Part shown: piece after piece, positions 1-7,592 of the stretch
Position numbering within the stretch: position 1 is the first letter of the stretch
Layout: each line of letters starts with the position of its first letter
DNA from: Paracoccaceae bacterium
Lineage (GTDB): Bacteria; Pseudomonadota; Alphaproteobacteria; Rhodobacterales; Rhodobacteraceae
NCBI GenBank assembly: GCA_021648225.1
Contig: JAKITE010000071.1
Span: 1-14,030, forward strand
Direction: 5' to 3'
DNA: 14,030 bases
The notes under the pieces: generated by a model
The model's input: only the letters and a program-made list of their open reading frames with translations
Databases searched by the model: none
What the model was told of the DNA's origin: nothing
Program-made: the position numbers and the translations under genes

Positions 1-664
1 CCGCCAGATCAACATTATGCCGGTTCAGATCAATCATCATATTGCCCGCACTATGGCAGATATCCCAAATCACAATCGCGCCCGTTTCTTGTGCGTATCG
101 GGTAATTTTAGCCACATCACAGATTTTTCCACTGCGATAATCCACATGGTTCAGCAGCACAACAGCAGTGTCTTTGTCGATCAGATCAAGGATATTTCCA
201 CCCTGTTCCAGCCGCATTTCCAGCCCTTGCCGCGACGCCAAAACCCCCTCGACCATATATAAATCGGTGGGAAAACTGCTGGCCTCGGCCACAATAACAT
301 GACGGTCTGGCCGCAGCGAAAGGCCGGCAAAAACGGCTTTGTAAAGGTTCAGCGATGTGGTGTCGGAAATCACCACCTCGCCCTTTTCTGCACCAATCAA
401 CGGCGCCAGAATATCACCATAAGCGGTTGGCAACTCAAACCATTTTGCCTTGTTCCAACTGGTGATCAGGTCGCGCGCCCATTCATTTTGCATGGTTTCA
501 TCAACCGCCGCCAGCGCTGCTTTTGGCATGCAACCCAGCGAATTCCCGTCCAGATATATCTGGCCCTTGGGCAGCAAAAACTGATCAGCAACCTCGCGCA
601 GCGGGTCGTTGGCATCAAGGGTTTTTGCTGCCGCATGGGCAGCCGTGAAATCAGGGTTTTGCAT
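1..664 (-). CDS. kynU: Kynureninase, N-terminal 221 residues (3' end outside window)
   Basis: Kynureninase is a cytosolic PLP enzyme that cleaves L-kynurenine to anthranilate and alanine in tryptophan breakdown. The open minus-strand frame has no stop before the window edge, so the C-terminal part, including the expected PLP lysine, is missing. Visible family features are YLDGNSLG at residues 37-44, the phosphate-binding type stretch ISDTTSLNLYK (about 99-109), SFPTDLY (about 130-136), and WDICHSAGN (200-208), which matches the kynureninase 'WDLAHSAGN' motif with Asp201 as the likely PLP-pyridine partner. The ATG is chosen because GGAG lies five bases upstream and the family N-terminus fits. 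It follows the mttB-like gene after 71 bases on the same strand, so it may share the transcript or have its own promoter. Another kynureninase-like fold-type I hydrolase is possible but less likely. Confidence 0.88.
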   Translation of the reverse strand, partial: MQNPDFTAAHAAAKTLDANDPLREVADQFLLPKGQIYLDGNSLGCMPKAALAAVDETMQNEWARDLITSWNKAKWFELPTAYGDILAPLIGAEKGEVVISDTTSLNLYKAVFAGLSLRPDRHVIVAEASSFPTDLYMVEGVLASRQGLEMRLEQGGNILDLIDKDTAVVLLNHVDYRSGKICDVAKITRYAQETGAIVIWDICHSAGNMMIDLNRHNVDLA

Positions 665-671
665 GGTGGCT

Positions 672-710
672 CCGGCTATATTTGCAAAATGGTAACCGGA
701 TATGCGCAAA
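672..710. repeat. Imperfect direct repeat upstream of kynureninase
   Basis: Two related blocks lie in the 71-base gap before the kynureninase start: CCGGCTATATTTGCAAA at 672-688 and CCGGATATGCGCAAA at 696-710. They share the CCGG-N-TAT start and the GCAAA end, 24 bases apart start to start. An eight-base palindrome CGCTAGCG follows at 713-720. This could be a regulator site specific to kynU, or chance. I do not recognise the motif. Confidence 0.25.
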
Positions 711-735
711 CCCGCTAGCGTAAATTCGCCGGCCT

Positions 736-2262
736 TTATTCCAACGGAAAGCTGCCGCCGCGTTTTTTGCCAGCCTCGATATAGGGCATCAACCGTTCAA
801 CAATTTCGCCACTATTGGCTGGCGGTTGAAAATCAGCCAAAATCCCCTGCCAAATTCCGGTGGCCCGCTCTGCCGAGGTTTTTGCCCCCGCTTCTTCCCA
901 AGCCCCAAAATTCCGCAGATCCGCAACAATCGGCTGGTAAAACGCGGTTTCATACCGGTCCATCGTGTGTTGGGTGGCGAAAAAATGCCCGCCCGGCTCC
1001 ACATCTGCCAAGGCATCAAACCCGATTTCAGCATCATTGCCCAACGGTTTCTGGCACAGCTCCGCCATGGTTTGCAGCACCTCGACATCATTAATGAATT
1101 TCTCATAGCCAAAGCTCAAACCGCCCTCCAGCCAGCCCGCTGAATGCAAGGTAAACGTAGCATTAGCCATCAAACACCCCCAAAGCGCGGTGTTATTTTC
1201 ATTGGCCGCTTGCATGTCGGCAGTGTTCGAGGCCGACCCGCTAGCCGATCGCCAAGGCAGGTCGATAAGGCGCGCCAATTGGCCGCCGCCAAGCTGCATT
1301 TTGAACTGTTCCGGCGTGCCAAACGCCGGCGCGCCGGATTTCATATCCACGTTGGAACTAAAACCGCCATAGCTGACCGGCGCGCCGGCTTTGGTGATTT
1401 GCGCCAAGGTAATACCCATCAAAGATTCCGCATGTTGCAGGGTTAACGCCCCCGCCACCGTAATCGGCGCCATGGCCCCTGCCAGACAAAACGGCGTAAT
1501 AATGGTTAATTGCCCATGGCGCGCATAGTCAATAATGCCCTGCGCCATCGGATTATCCAGCAGTCGCGGCGAGTTGGTGTTGATGATTGTGGTCATCCAC
1601 GGGTCGTTTTGAAAGTCGTCATCCGACAGGTTCAGGCCCAGCTGCACCATTTCAAACCCTTCCATAACCTGCCCGCGACCACGGGCGAAAAAATGCATGT
1701 GTTTATCGGCAAATTCCAGCTGTGCGCGCACCATATCATAATGGCGAAACTGGATCGGCACGTCTTGGGGTTCTGCCGATTGGCCGATCATATGGATCAC
1801 ATCATAATGCTGCGACAGCTTGATGGTTTCGATATGTGATTCCAGACCACCGGGGCGACGACCGCGTTTCATATCGGTAACATTGGGGCAGCCGGAGCCG
1901 GGGCCAAATATCATTGCACCCTCGACATAATCCAGTTCTTTTAACGGGTTAGCACAGCGAAGGTGGATGTTTTTAGGCGCAGTTTTCAGCGCTCCGATAA
2001 CAATATCACGGCCAATAAACACCATATCGTCAACGATTTTTGCGCCAGCTTTGGCGAAAATCTCCCGTGCTTCGGGCAGCAAAACCTTAACGCCCAGCTC
2101 CTCCAATACCCGCAACGCCGTGTTGTGGATATTGTTGATCTCGTCATCCGAAAACGCCTTTTGCGGTGTGAACGGATGTTTGAGCTGGCTGTAATTCGGG
2201 TTGCGCGATTTGGATGGTTTTGCATTGGTGCGGCGACGCCGACGGGTGCGGATTTGGTCCAT
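736..2262 (-). CDS. MttB-family (trimethylamine methyltransferase-like) corrinoid methyltransferase, non-pyrrolysine
   Basis: The 508-residue protein has the usual length and full-length similarity of the MttB family (Pfam MTTB). Members move a methyl group from a quaternary or tertiary amine to a corrinoid protein. Recognisable stretches are the N-terminal helix 'NTALRVLEELGVKV' (about 47-60), 'TPFCLAGAMAPITVAGAL' near residue 260, and 'GAPVSYGGFSSNVDMKSGAPAFGTPE' slightly further on, all typical of the family. There is no in-frame amber codon, so it is not the pyrrolysine-containing trimethylamine enzyme. Characterised non-pyrrolysine relatives act on glycine betaine, proline betaine, carnitine or gamma-butyrobetaine; the substrate here cannot be read from sequence. 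A basic run RTRRRRRT opens the protein. Its ATG overlaps the stop of the upstream oxidoreductase (TAATG), so translation is probably coupled. No corrinoid-binding protein is encoded in the window. Confidence 0.9.
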   Translation of the reverse strand: MDQIRTRRRRRTNAKPSKSRNPNYSQLKHPFTPQKAFSDDEINNIHNTALRVLEELGVKVLLPEAREIFAKAGAKIVDDMVFIGRDIVIGALKTAPKNIHLRCANPLKELDYVEGAMIFGPGSGCPNVTDMKRGRRPGGLESHIETIKLSQHYDVIHMIGQSAEPQDVPIQFRHYDMVRAQLEFADKHMHFFARGRGQVMEGFEMVQLGLNLSDDDFQNDPWMTTIINTNSPRLLDNPMAQGIIDYARHGQLTIITPFCLAGAMAPITVAGALTLQHAESLMGITLAQITKAGAPVSYGGFSSNVDMKSGAPAFGTPEQFKMQLGGGQLARLIDLPWRSASGSASNTADMQAANENNTALWGCLMANATFTLHSAGWLEGGLSFGYEKFINDVEVLQTMAELCQKPLGNDAEIGFDALADVEPGGHFFATQHTMDRYETAFYQPIVADLRNFGAWEEAGAKTSAERATGIWQGILADFQPPANSGEIVERLMPYIEAGKKRGGSFPLE

Positions 2263-4799
2263 TAGGATCTCATTTTCGCGCCGGAGGGATCGAATAGCGG
2301 CTCGGGTGCCAATCTGGCAGGGTAACGGATGCCAAGGATTTCAACTTCAAAAAACCCGACTTCGGTCCGGTCGGCCAATTCGCTGGGCAAATAGCCTTGG
2401 GCAAGCGATTTTTCAACAAAATGCCCATAGCCGCCCGAGGTCACCCAGCCAACCACCCGCCAATCGCCGTTTTCATCCGGTCGCTGGGTTGGTTTTCCGT
2501 CTGCATCATATTTGGTGCCGCCATAGGTGCTGGTCTCGGGGATGCTGTCATAGCGTTTGGTGGTTTTGGCCCAGATCGGTTCATCCGAAATCACATCAGC
2601 AGTGTCGGCGTCAATCACCAGCGTGATACGTTTGATCTCTGGCCCGTCGGCATGTTCCTGCGCCGCTGCTTCCCGCCCGATAAAGGCGTTTTTCGACAGT
2701 TTCACAAAGCGGCCCATATCGCCAGCAAAAGGACCATAAACCGGCCGCAGTTCTGCGAACCATGTCGGGAAATTCTTTTCCAGCCGCATGGAAAGCAGGG
2801 CGCGCATTCCGAAATTTACCAGATCAAATTCGGCCCCAGCGGCCTGAATCTCCCTGTATACCTTGCGCAAATAGGCAGGCTCCATCCAGATTTCATAGCC
2901 AAGATCGCCGGTATAAGTGATCCGGTTCAGCTTGACAGGCGCGCCCGCCAGTTGGGTTTCCTTGTAATCCATAAAGCGGAAATTCTGGTTGGAAACATCA
3001 AAATCCACCAGTTTTTGCAGCAATTTGCGTGAATTTGGTCCGGCGATGGAAAGGCCGCTCATGGTCTGGCCGAACAGGTGGATATTAACGCCGGATTTGG
3101 GCAAATGGCGTTCAAACCAGCGCATATGATAGACCTGCGCGGCGGATGACCCCCAGATTTGAAAGCGGTTCTCACCAGCTTTGGCAATGGTGAAATCGCC
3201 GATCAATTTGCCTTTTTCATTCAGCATCGGGGTTAAAACCAAGCGGCCAATTTTTGGCATGGTGTTGGTCATCAGGTTGGAAAGCCACGCCTCGGCACCC
3301 TCGCCGGTGATCTCGTATTTGGCGAAATTCGAAATTTCGGTCACGCCAACGGAACCACGCACGCCGCGCACCTCCGCGCCCACATGTTCAAAACTGTTGG
3401 AGCGGTGAAAGGATGGAATATCAATAGGTTCAACCCCTTTTGGTGCAAACCAGAGCGGCGTTTCCAGCCCCCAGCTATTGCCCATCACCGCGTTGTTCTC
3501 GCGGGTCATTATGTCATAAAGCGCGGTGGTTTGCTGGGGTCGGCCCGCTGGTAATTCCTCGTTCGGATAAGAAATCGAGAACCGCCGCGAATAGTTTTCG
3601 CGCACCTTGGCGCTGGTATAACGCAAGGTCGCCCATTCGCCATAACGGGTCACATCCATGGCAAAAACATCCAATCCCGGGTCGCCATGAACCATCCAGT
3701 TTGCCAAGCTCAGCCCAACGCCGCCACCTTGGGAAAATCCGGCCATCACGCCACATGCAGTCCAATAATTGGTCAGCCCCTGCACCGGCCCGACCAGCGG
3801 GTTGCCATCGGGCGCAAAGGTAAACGGGCCGTTGATTACCTGTTTAATTCCGGCGCGCTCAAATGCCGGGAAATGTTTGAATCCGACTTCTAGGGATGGC
3901 GCGATACGTTCCAGATCCGGCTCCAGCAATTCATGGCCAAAATCCCACGGGGTGTTGACCGGAGACCAGGGCACACCGGCCTTTTCATAGGTGCCAAGCA
4001 ACATGCCATTGCGTTCTTGGCGTGTGTAAATCTCGCCTTTGAAATCAATGACGCTTATCAGTTGTCGACCGCTATCTTGATTAAATTCAATGACTTCTGG
4101 CATATCGTCTGTAAGCAAATACATGTGTTCCATGGCCAATATCGGCAATTCCAAGCCAACCATACGGCCAACCTCGCGCGCCCAAAGGCCGGCCGCATTG
4201 ACCACATGTTCGCAACGCACCGTGCCTTGTTCGGTCACCACATTCCACGTGCCGTCAGGGTCTTGGGTGATTTCCTCGACCTTGTTACGCAATACAATTT
4301 CTGCACCGAGTTTTTGCGCCGATTTTGCATAAGCATGGGTGGTGCCCGACGGGTCAAGATGGCCCTGAACCGGATCCCAAAGCGCGCCAACAAAATTGGT
4401 TTCGTCCATCAGCGGAAACATTGCTTTGGCCTCGGACGGGGTGATCAATTCTGAATCCACGCCCGAACAACGGCCGCGCGCATGGGTCAGACGCAGAAAA
4501 TCCATGCGCTCGGGCGTGTCGGCCATCATCACGCCGCCGGTCAGATGCAAGCCGCAGGCTTGGCCGGAAATTTTTTCCAGCTCCTCATAAAGCCCAACGG
4601 TATAGGCCTGAAGTTTGGCAATATTCGGGTCGCCATTCAGGGTGTGAAACCCGCCCGCTGCGTGCCAGGAAGACCCCGATGTCAGCTCGGACCGTTCAAT
4701 CATCATCACGTCAGTCCAGCCAGCACGGGCCAGATGAAACAAGACTGAAGCGCCAATAACGCCGCCGCCAATTACCACAACGCGGGTTTCGGTTTTCAT
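2262..4799 (-). CDS. FAD-dependent dimethylglycine/sarcosine dehydrogenase-like protein with GcvT domain
   Basis: The 845-residue protein is built like dimethylglycine and sarcosine dehydrogenases: an N-terminal DAO-type FAD domain, a middle FAO-type domain, then a GcvT folate-binding domain and its C-terminal barrel ('GWVTSGGYGHFVEKSLAQGY'). GGGVIG at 11-16 is the Rossmann dinucleotide site. SGSSWHAAG at 41-49 holds His46, the counterpart of the histidine that carries FAD covalently in mammalian DMGDH. Such enzymes oxidise N-methyl groups and can pass the one-carbon unit to tetrahydrofolate; the exact amine is unknown here. The start is the ATG at 4799, not a reading start 43 codons further upstream: it overlaps the LysR stop (ATGA), has GGAG seven bases before it, and begins just ahead of the FAD motif. 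The gene is sandwiched between the LysR and mttB-like genes with overlaps at both ends. Confidence 0.92.
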   Translation of the reverse strand: MKTETRVVVIGGGVIGASVLFHLARAGWTDVMMIERSELTSGSSWHAAGGFHTLNGDPNIAKLQAYTVGLYEELEKISGQACGLHLTGGVMMADTPERMDFLRLTHARGRCSGVDSELITPSEAKAMFPLMDETNFVGALWDPVQGHLDPSGTTHAYAKSAQKLGAEIVLRNKVEEITQDPDGTWNVVTEQGTVRCEHVVNAAGLWAREVGRMVGLELPILAMEHMYLLTDDMPEVIEFNQDSGRQLISVIDFKGEIYTRQERNGMLLGTYEKAGVPWSPVNTPWDFGHELLEPDLERIAPSLEVGFKHFPAFERAGIKQVINGPFTFAPDGNPLVGPVQGLTNYWTACGVMAGFSQGGGVGLSLANWMVHGDPGLDVFAMDVTRYGEWATLRYTSAKVRENYSRRFSISYPNEELPAGRPQQTTALYDIMTRENNAVMGNSWGLETPLWFAPKGVEPIDIPSFHRSNSFEHVGAEVRGVRGSVGVTEISNFAKYEITGEGAEAWLSNLMTNTMPKIGRLVLTPMLNEKGKLIGDFTIAKAGENRFQIWGSSAAQVYHMRWFERHLPKSGVNIHLFGQTMSGLSIAGPNSRKLLQKLVDFDVSNQNFRFMDYKETQLAGAPVKLNRITYTGDLGYEIWMEPAYLRKVYREIQAAGAEFDLVNFGMRALLSMRLEKNFPTWFAELRPVYGPFAGDMGRFVKLSKNAFIGREAAAQEHADGPEIKRITLVIDADTADVISDEPIWAKTTKRYDSIPETSTYGGTKYDADGKPTQRPDENGDWRVVGWVTSGGYGHFVEKSLAQGYLPSELADRTEVGFFEVEILGIRYPARLAPEPLFDPSGAKMRS

Positions 4800-5734
4800 G
4801 GGGTTTCTCCTTTGGGGGTCGGGAAATTTCTGCTTGTTTCGATGTCGTTTCGGCAGGCTTCCAGCAGCCAGTCGCGAAATTGCAGCACAACCGGACGGTT
4901 GGCGCTGCGCTGCGGGATGGTCATGCAATAAGGCTGGCCGCGCGATAGCGATAACGGGTGGGCAACCATAAGGCTTTGGTCGCGAAGCATCGATTTTAGC
5001 ATCAACCCTTGCACAAGACAGACCCCCAGCCCACTGGTTGCCAAGCGGATAGCGGCCATGGAAGTATCGGCGATCAGGCCCGAATCTGCCTGATTGCCTA
5101 TCGGGATATTGGCGGCCTCAAACCAGTTGCGCCATGTGGGAAAACTGGCGGATGCCGGCCCCCAATCGGTGTGGATAAGCGGGGCATTGGCCAGATCCAG
5201 CGGTGCGTTTTTGGCCATAAATTCCGGCGCGCAAGCCGCATAAATGGTATCCGTGGCAATTTCGGATGTATCATGGGTGCGGTAATGAAACCGCCCGTAA
5301 GACATGCGGATATCAATGCCGTTCTGGTCAAAATTCACCGGGTCGTTATCACTGCGCAGCGAAATATCATGGATGTTAAACCGCGACATAAAATCACCGA
5401 TACGATGCGATAACCAGCCCGAAACAATCGAGGCAGGGGCAGAAATTGTCAGGCGGGCCTTGGCGGTATTGCCCGATATTTGTCGCGAAATCGCGTGGAG
5501 TTCATCAAAAGCAATGCCAAGGCGCGGCAGCACCTCCAAACCGGCCTCGGTCGGGGTGATATTGCGATGCGAGCGGTGGAAAAGCGGATGGCCGATCTGG
5601 GTTTCCAAGCCGCGCACCAACTGCCCAACCGCCGCCGCAGAAACTTTTAGCTCATCAGCGGCGGCGGCAAAACTGCCGGTGCGGGCCGAGGCTTCGAATG
5701 CGCGAAGCGCTTTTAGGGAAGGGAGCGTTTTCAT
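4796..5734 (-). CDS. LysR-family transcriptional regulator (GcvA-like)
   Basis: This 312-residue protein has the LysR layout: an N-terminal helix-turn-helix (about 4-62; 'LPSLKALRAFEASARTGSF' then 'AAAADELKVSAAAVGQLVRGLE'), a linker, and a two-lobed effector-binding domain from about residue 90. The opening LPSLKALRAFEA is typical of the GcvA-like branch. ATG at 5734 is preferred over a TTG two codons upstream because AGGG sits seven bases before it. It is the first gene of the minus-strand operon and overlaps the DMGDH-like gene by ATGA, so it is co-transcribed with the genes it may control. It also faces the desaturase gene across a 101-base spacer containing a perfect inverted repeat, a common arrangement for LysR control of a divergent target. 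The effector is unknown; a methylated amine or a tryptophan catabolite would fit the operon. Confidence 0.92.
   Translation of the reverse strand: MKTLPSLKALRAFEASARTGSFAAAADELKVSAAAVGQLVRGLETQIGHPLFHRSHRNITPTEAGLEVLPRLGIAFDELHAISRQISGNTAKARLTISAPASIVSGWLSHRIGDFMSRFNIHDISLRSDNDPVNFDQNGIDIRMSYGRFHYRTHDTSEIATDTIYAACAPEFMAKNAPLDLANAPLIHTDWGPASASFPTWRNWFEAANIPIGNQADSGLIADTSMAAIRLATSGLGVCLVQGLMLKSMLRDQSLMVAHPLSLSRGQPYCMTIPQRSANRPVVLQFRDWLLEACRNDIETSRNFPTPKGETP
4807..4810 (-). promoter_or_regulatory. Ribosome binding site fixing the oxidoreductase start
   Basis: GGAG on the minus strand lies seven bases upstream of the ATG at 4799, inside the last codons of the LysR gene. It supports the 845-residue start over the 43-codon longer reading, which would lie deep within LysR. 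Confidence 0.75.
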
Positions 5735-5741
5735 AAACAAA

Positions 5742-5745
5742 CCCT
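5742..5745 (-). promoter_or_regulatory. Ribosome binding site fixing the LysR start
   Basis: AGGG on the minus strand, seven bases before the ATG at 5734. It is too close to the TTG at 5740 to serve that codon, so it decides the start. Confidence 0.6.
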
Positions 5746-5801
5746 AGAAAGGAAAACTTTATCAATCAACACATTTTTTGGTTTTTGAGATATTTTTTCT
5801 T

Positions 5802-5814
5802 GTGATAGCATCAC
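5802..5814. promoter_or_regulatory. Inverted repeat, candidate operator between LysR and desaturase
   Basis: GTGATAGCATCAC is a perfect inverted repeat with five-base arms and a three-base centre. With the preceding T it also fits the T-N11-A pattern of LysR sites (T5801, A5813). It ends 21 bases before the desaturase ATG. TGATAGCAT inside it resembles an extended -10 element, so a bound regulator could occlude or position RNA polymerase. The surrounding spacer is AT-rich. Binding by the adjacent LysR is inference. Confidence 0.45.
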
Positions 5815-5835
5815 GGTGACAATTAAAGGAATCTT

Positions 5836-6759
5836 ATGAATAATTTTCAAAAACCCAAATCGGTCGAATGGCCGACCTTGCTGCTGATTATCACCTGCAC
5901 AGCGGTGGTGTTTCTGGTGTCATTTTACAGCGATATGGTAACGCTTTGGCTGTCGCTGCCGGTTTTAACCGTGGCTTTGGCGCTGCATTCCTCCCTGCAA
6001 CACGAGGTATTACACGGCCATCCTTTTGCAAATAAATACGCCAACGAGGCGCTGGTTTTTGTGCCATTCGGGTTGTTTTTGCCTTATCGGCGGTTTCGCG
6101 ATACCCATATCCAGCACCATTTTGACCCAAACCTGACCGACCCGTATGATGACCCCGAAACCAATTTTCAGGACCCTGAAATCTGGGTTACCCTTGGCCC
6201 GCTGACGCAAATGTTGCTAAGGGTTAACAACACTTTGGCGGGGCGTATGCTGGTTGGGCCGATGATCAGCTTTGTGCTGTTTTATCGGGATGACATGCGG
6301 GAAATCAGGGCAGGAAACCGTGGTGTTATCAACGCTTACCTATTGCATTTCGTCGGTTTAATCCCGATGGTTATATGGCTGATAACCCTGAATTCCATGC
6401 CGGTATGGGCCTATATTCTGGCCAGTTATGGTGGCATTTCGCTGTTGAAAGTCCGCACATTTCTGGAACACCGCGCCCATGACAATTGCGCCGCAAGGTC
6501 GGTTATTATCGAGGATCGCGGCTTTTTCGCGCTGTTGTTTCTGAACAATAATCTACACGCGGTCCATCATGCAAATCCCGAACTGGCATGGTATAAAATC
6601 CCCCAAGTATTCAGGGCCGATCGCGCGCAGTATCTGACTGACAATGACGGATATCAATTTACCAATTACCGCGAGATTTTCCGAAACTATCTGTTCAAAG
6701 CCAAAGACCCGGTGCCGCATCCGATCTGGAACAAATCCAATCGAACCCAACCAAAATGA
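5836..6759 (+). CDS. Membrane fatty-acid-desaturase-family di-iron protein
   Basis: The 307-residue protein carries the three histidine boxes of membrane di-iron desaturases and hydroxylases: HEVLHGH (56-62), HIQHH (91-95) and HAVHH (241-245), with EHRAH at 211-215 as a possible extra ligand region. Hydrophobic stretches near 13-30, 36-50, 72-83, 165-185 and 190-205 suggest an integral inner-membrane protein with the boxes on the cytoplasmic face. The family uses O2 and electrons to desaturate or hydroxylate; acyl chains are the usual substrate, but hydrocarbon and carotenoid oxidases share the boxes, so the substrate is not settled. The start has AAAGGA five bases upstream. It is divergent from the LysR gene and its stop overlaps the next start (ATGA), so it is co-translated with the PhnD-like protein. 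Confidence 0.88.
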   Translation: MNNFQKPKSVEWPTLLLIITCTAVVFLVSFYSDMVTLWLSLPVLTVALALHSSLQHEVLHGHPFANKYANEALVFVPFGLFLPYRRFRDTHIQHHFDPNLTDPYDDPETNFQDPEIWVTLGPLTQMLLRVNNTLAGRMLVGPMISFVLFYRDDMREIRAGNRGVINAYLLHFVGLIPMVIWLITLNSMPVWAYILASYGGISLLKVRTFLEHRAHDNCAARSVIIEDRGFFALLFLNNNLHAVHHANPELAWYKIPQVFRADRAQYLTDNDGYQFTNYREIFRNYLFKAKDPVPHPIWNKSNRTQPK

Positions 6760-7553
6760 CCGGCATTGCGGCACTGCAAATGTATGATTTTCCCGAAATT
6801 CGAGAAAATACAGACCGGTTCTGGCAGCTGATTCGGGCTGAATTATCCGAATCGGGTATTACATGCCCTCAATCCCTAACCCGCGATCAAAATGCAGCGG
6901 ATATTTGGCGCGACGACAATTTACTGTTCAGCCAAACCTGTGGTCTGCCTTATATTCGTGGTCTGACGGGGCAAGCGGTTTTGCTGGGCACACCGGATTA
7001 CGGGCTTATTCCGGACCAGCCCGGTCAATATTACAGCGTTGTTATTGTTTCAAAAAACACCCCTCGCCAGACGCTTGCGGAAATGCGAAATTCAGTGTTT
7101 GCCTATAATGATACCGGTAGCCAGTCGGGAGCTTTTGCCATTTTTGATACGCTGTTCGAACAGTTTGGCGACATGCAGTTTTTTGGCAGTTGCGTGGCAT
7201 CGGGCAGCCATCTGGCATCGGTGCAAATGGTGGCGTCGGGGCAGGCGGATATTGCCGCAATTGATGCAGTTTCGTGGCGATATCTGGAGCAATTTCAAAA
7301 TGATACCCGACATGTTCGAATGTTTGCCACCACCCGCCCAGCGCCCGGACTACCTTATATTACAGGTAAAAACCAAAACACTGCGGCAATTTCCCATGCG
7401 GTAGAACGGGCAATTGCGGCCTTGTCGGAACAAGACCGCGCCGCGTTGGGCATCAAAGGGTTTTGGTGGTCTAAACGCGAAGATTACCAAGTGCTGGCCA
7501 GTCGCGCCGCCCGGGTTTCGGGGCTTATAAAAAAGCATGGCTTGGGCAACTAA
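6756..7553 (+). CDS. PhnD-like substrate-binding-fold protein without signal peptide
   Basis: The 265-residue protein resembles the phosphate/phosphonate ABC-transporter binding proteins (PhnD/COG3221 group). Visible features: an MYDFPE start region (9-14), 'LFSQTCGLPY' (57-66), 'YYSVVIVSKNT' (92-102), 'AYNDTGSQSGAFA' (116-128) with the SxSG-type ligand loop, and 'GQADIAAIDAVSW' (162-174). Its N-terminus is soluble and has no signal peptide or lipobox, so it is probably cytosolic, unlike a transporter component; no permease or ATPase gene is near. The ATG overlaps the desaturase stop (ATGA) and has no clear Shine-Dalgarno sequence, so expression likely depends on translational coupling. It may sense or bind a small molecule linked to the desaturase reaction; this is inference. 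Confidence 0.8.
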   Translation: MTGIAALQMYDFPEIRENTDRFWQLIRAELSESGITCPQSLTRDQNAADIWRDDNLLFSQTCGLPYIRGLTGQAVLLGTPDYGLIPDQPGQYYSVVIVSKNTPRQTLAEMRNSVFAYNDTGSQSGAFAIFDTLFEQFGDMQFFGSCVASGSHLASVQMVASGQADIAAIDAVSWRYLEQFQNDTRHVRMFATTRPAPGLPYITGKNQNTAAISHAVERAIAALSEQDRAALGIKGFWWSKREDYQVLASRAARVSGLIKKHGLGN

Positions 7554-7567
7554 CGTCACCCAAGCCA
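7538..7567 (-). terminator. Rho-independent terminator for the 75-residue gene
   Basis: A nine-base perfect stem (TGGCTTGGG at 7538-7546 with CCCAAGCCA at 7559-7567) closes a 12-base loop. Read on the minus strand it is followed after four bases by a T6 run, the layout of an intrinsic terminator, 26 bases past the stop of the small minus-strand gene. On the plus strand it spans the PhnD-like stop codon but has no T run, so termination there is less certain. Confidence 0.7.
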
Positions 7568-7592
7568 ATATTCCAACAAAATAATTTGGCGG

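Noticed and set aside
17..718. Plus-strand open frames opposite kynureninase
   Set aside because: Their translations show no family likeness and they lie fully antisense to a clear kynureninase frame.
736..2262. Pyrrolysine-containing trimethylamine methyltransferase
   Set aside because: The full-length frame has no internal amber codon, so the residue is absent.
702..4748. Many plus-strand open frames opposite the MttB-like and DMGDH-like genes
   Set aside because: They are antisense shadows of two long, well recognised proteins; none has a recognisable product.
4800..4928. A 43-codon N-terminal extension of the DMGDH-like protein
   Set aside because: It would overlap LysR by over 130 bases and precede the FAD motif with unrelated residues; the ATG at 4799 has a good ribosome site and an ATGA junction.
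5735..5740. TTG start for LysR two codons upstream
   Set aside because: The Shine-Dalgarno AGGG is one base from it but correctly spaced for the ATG at 5734.
6756..7553. Component of a phosphonate ABC transporter
   Set aside because: No signal peptide, and no permease or ATPase gene nearby.
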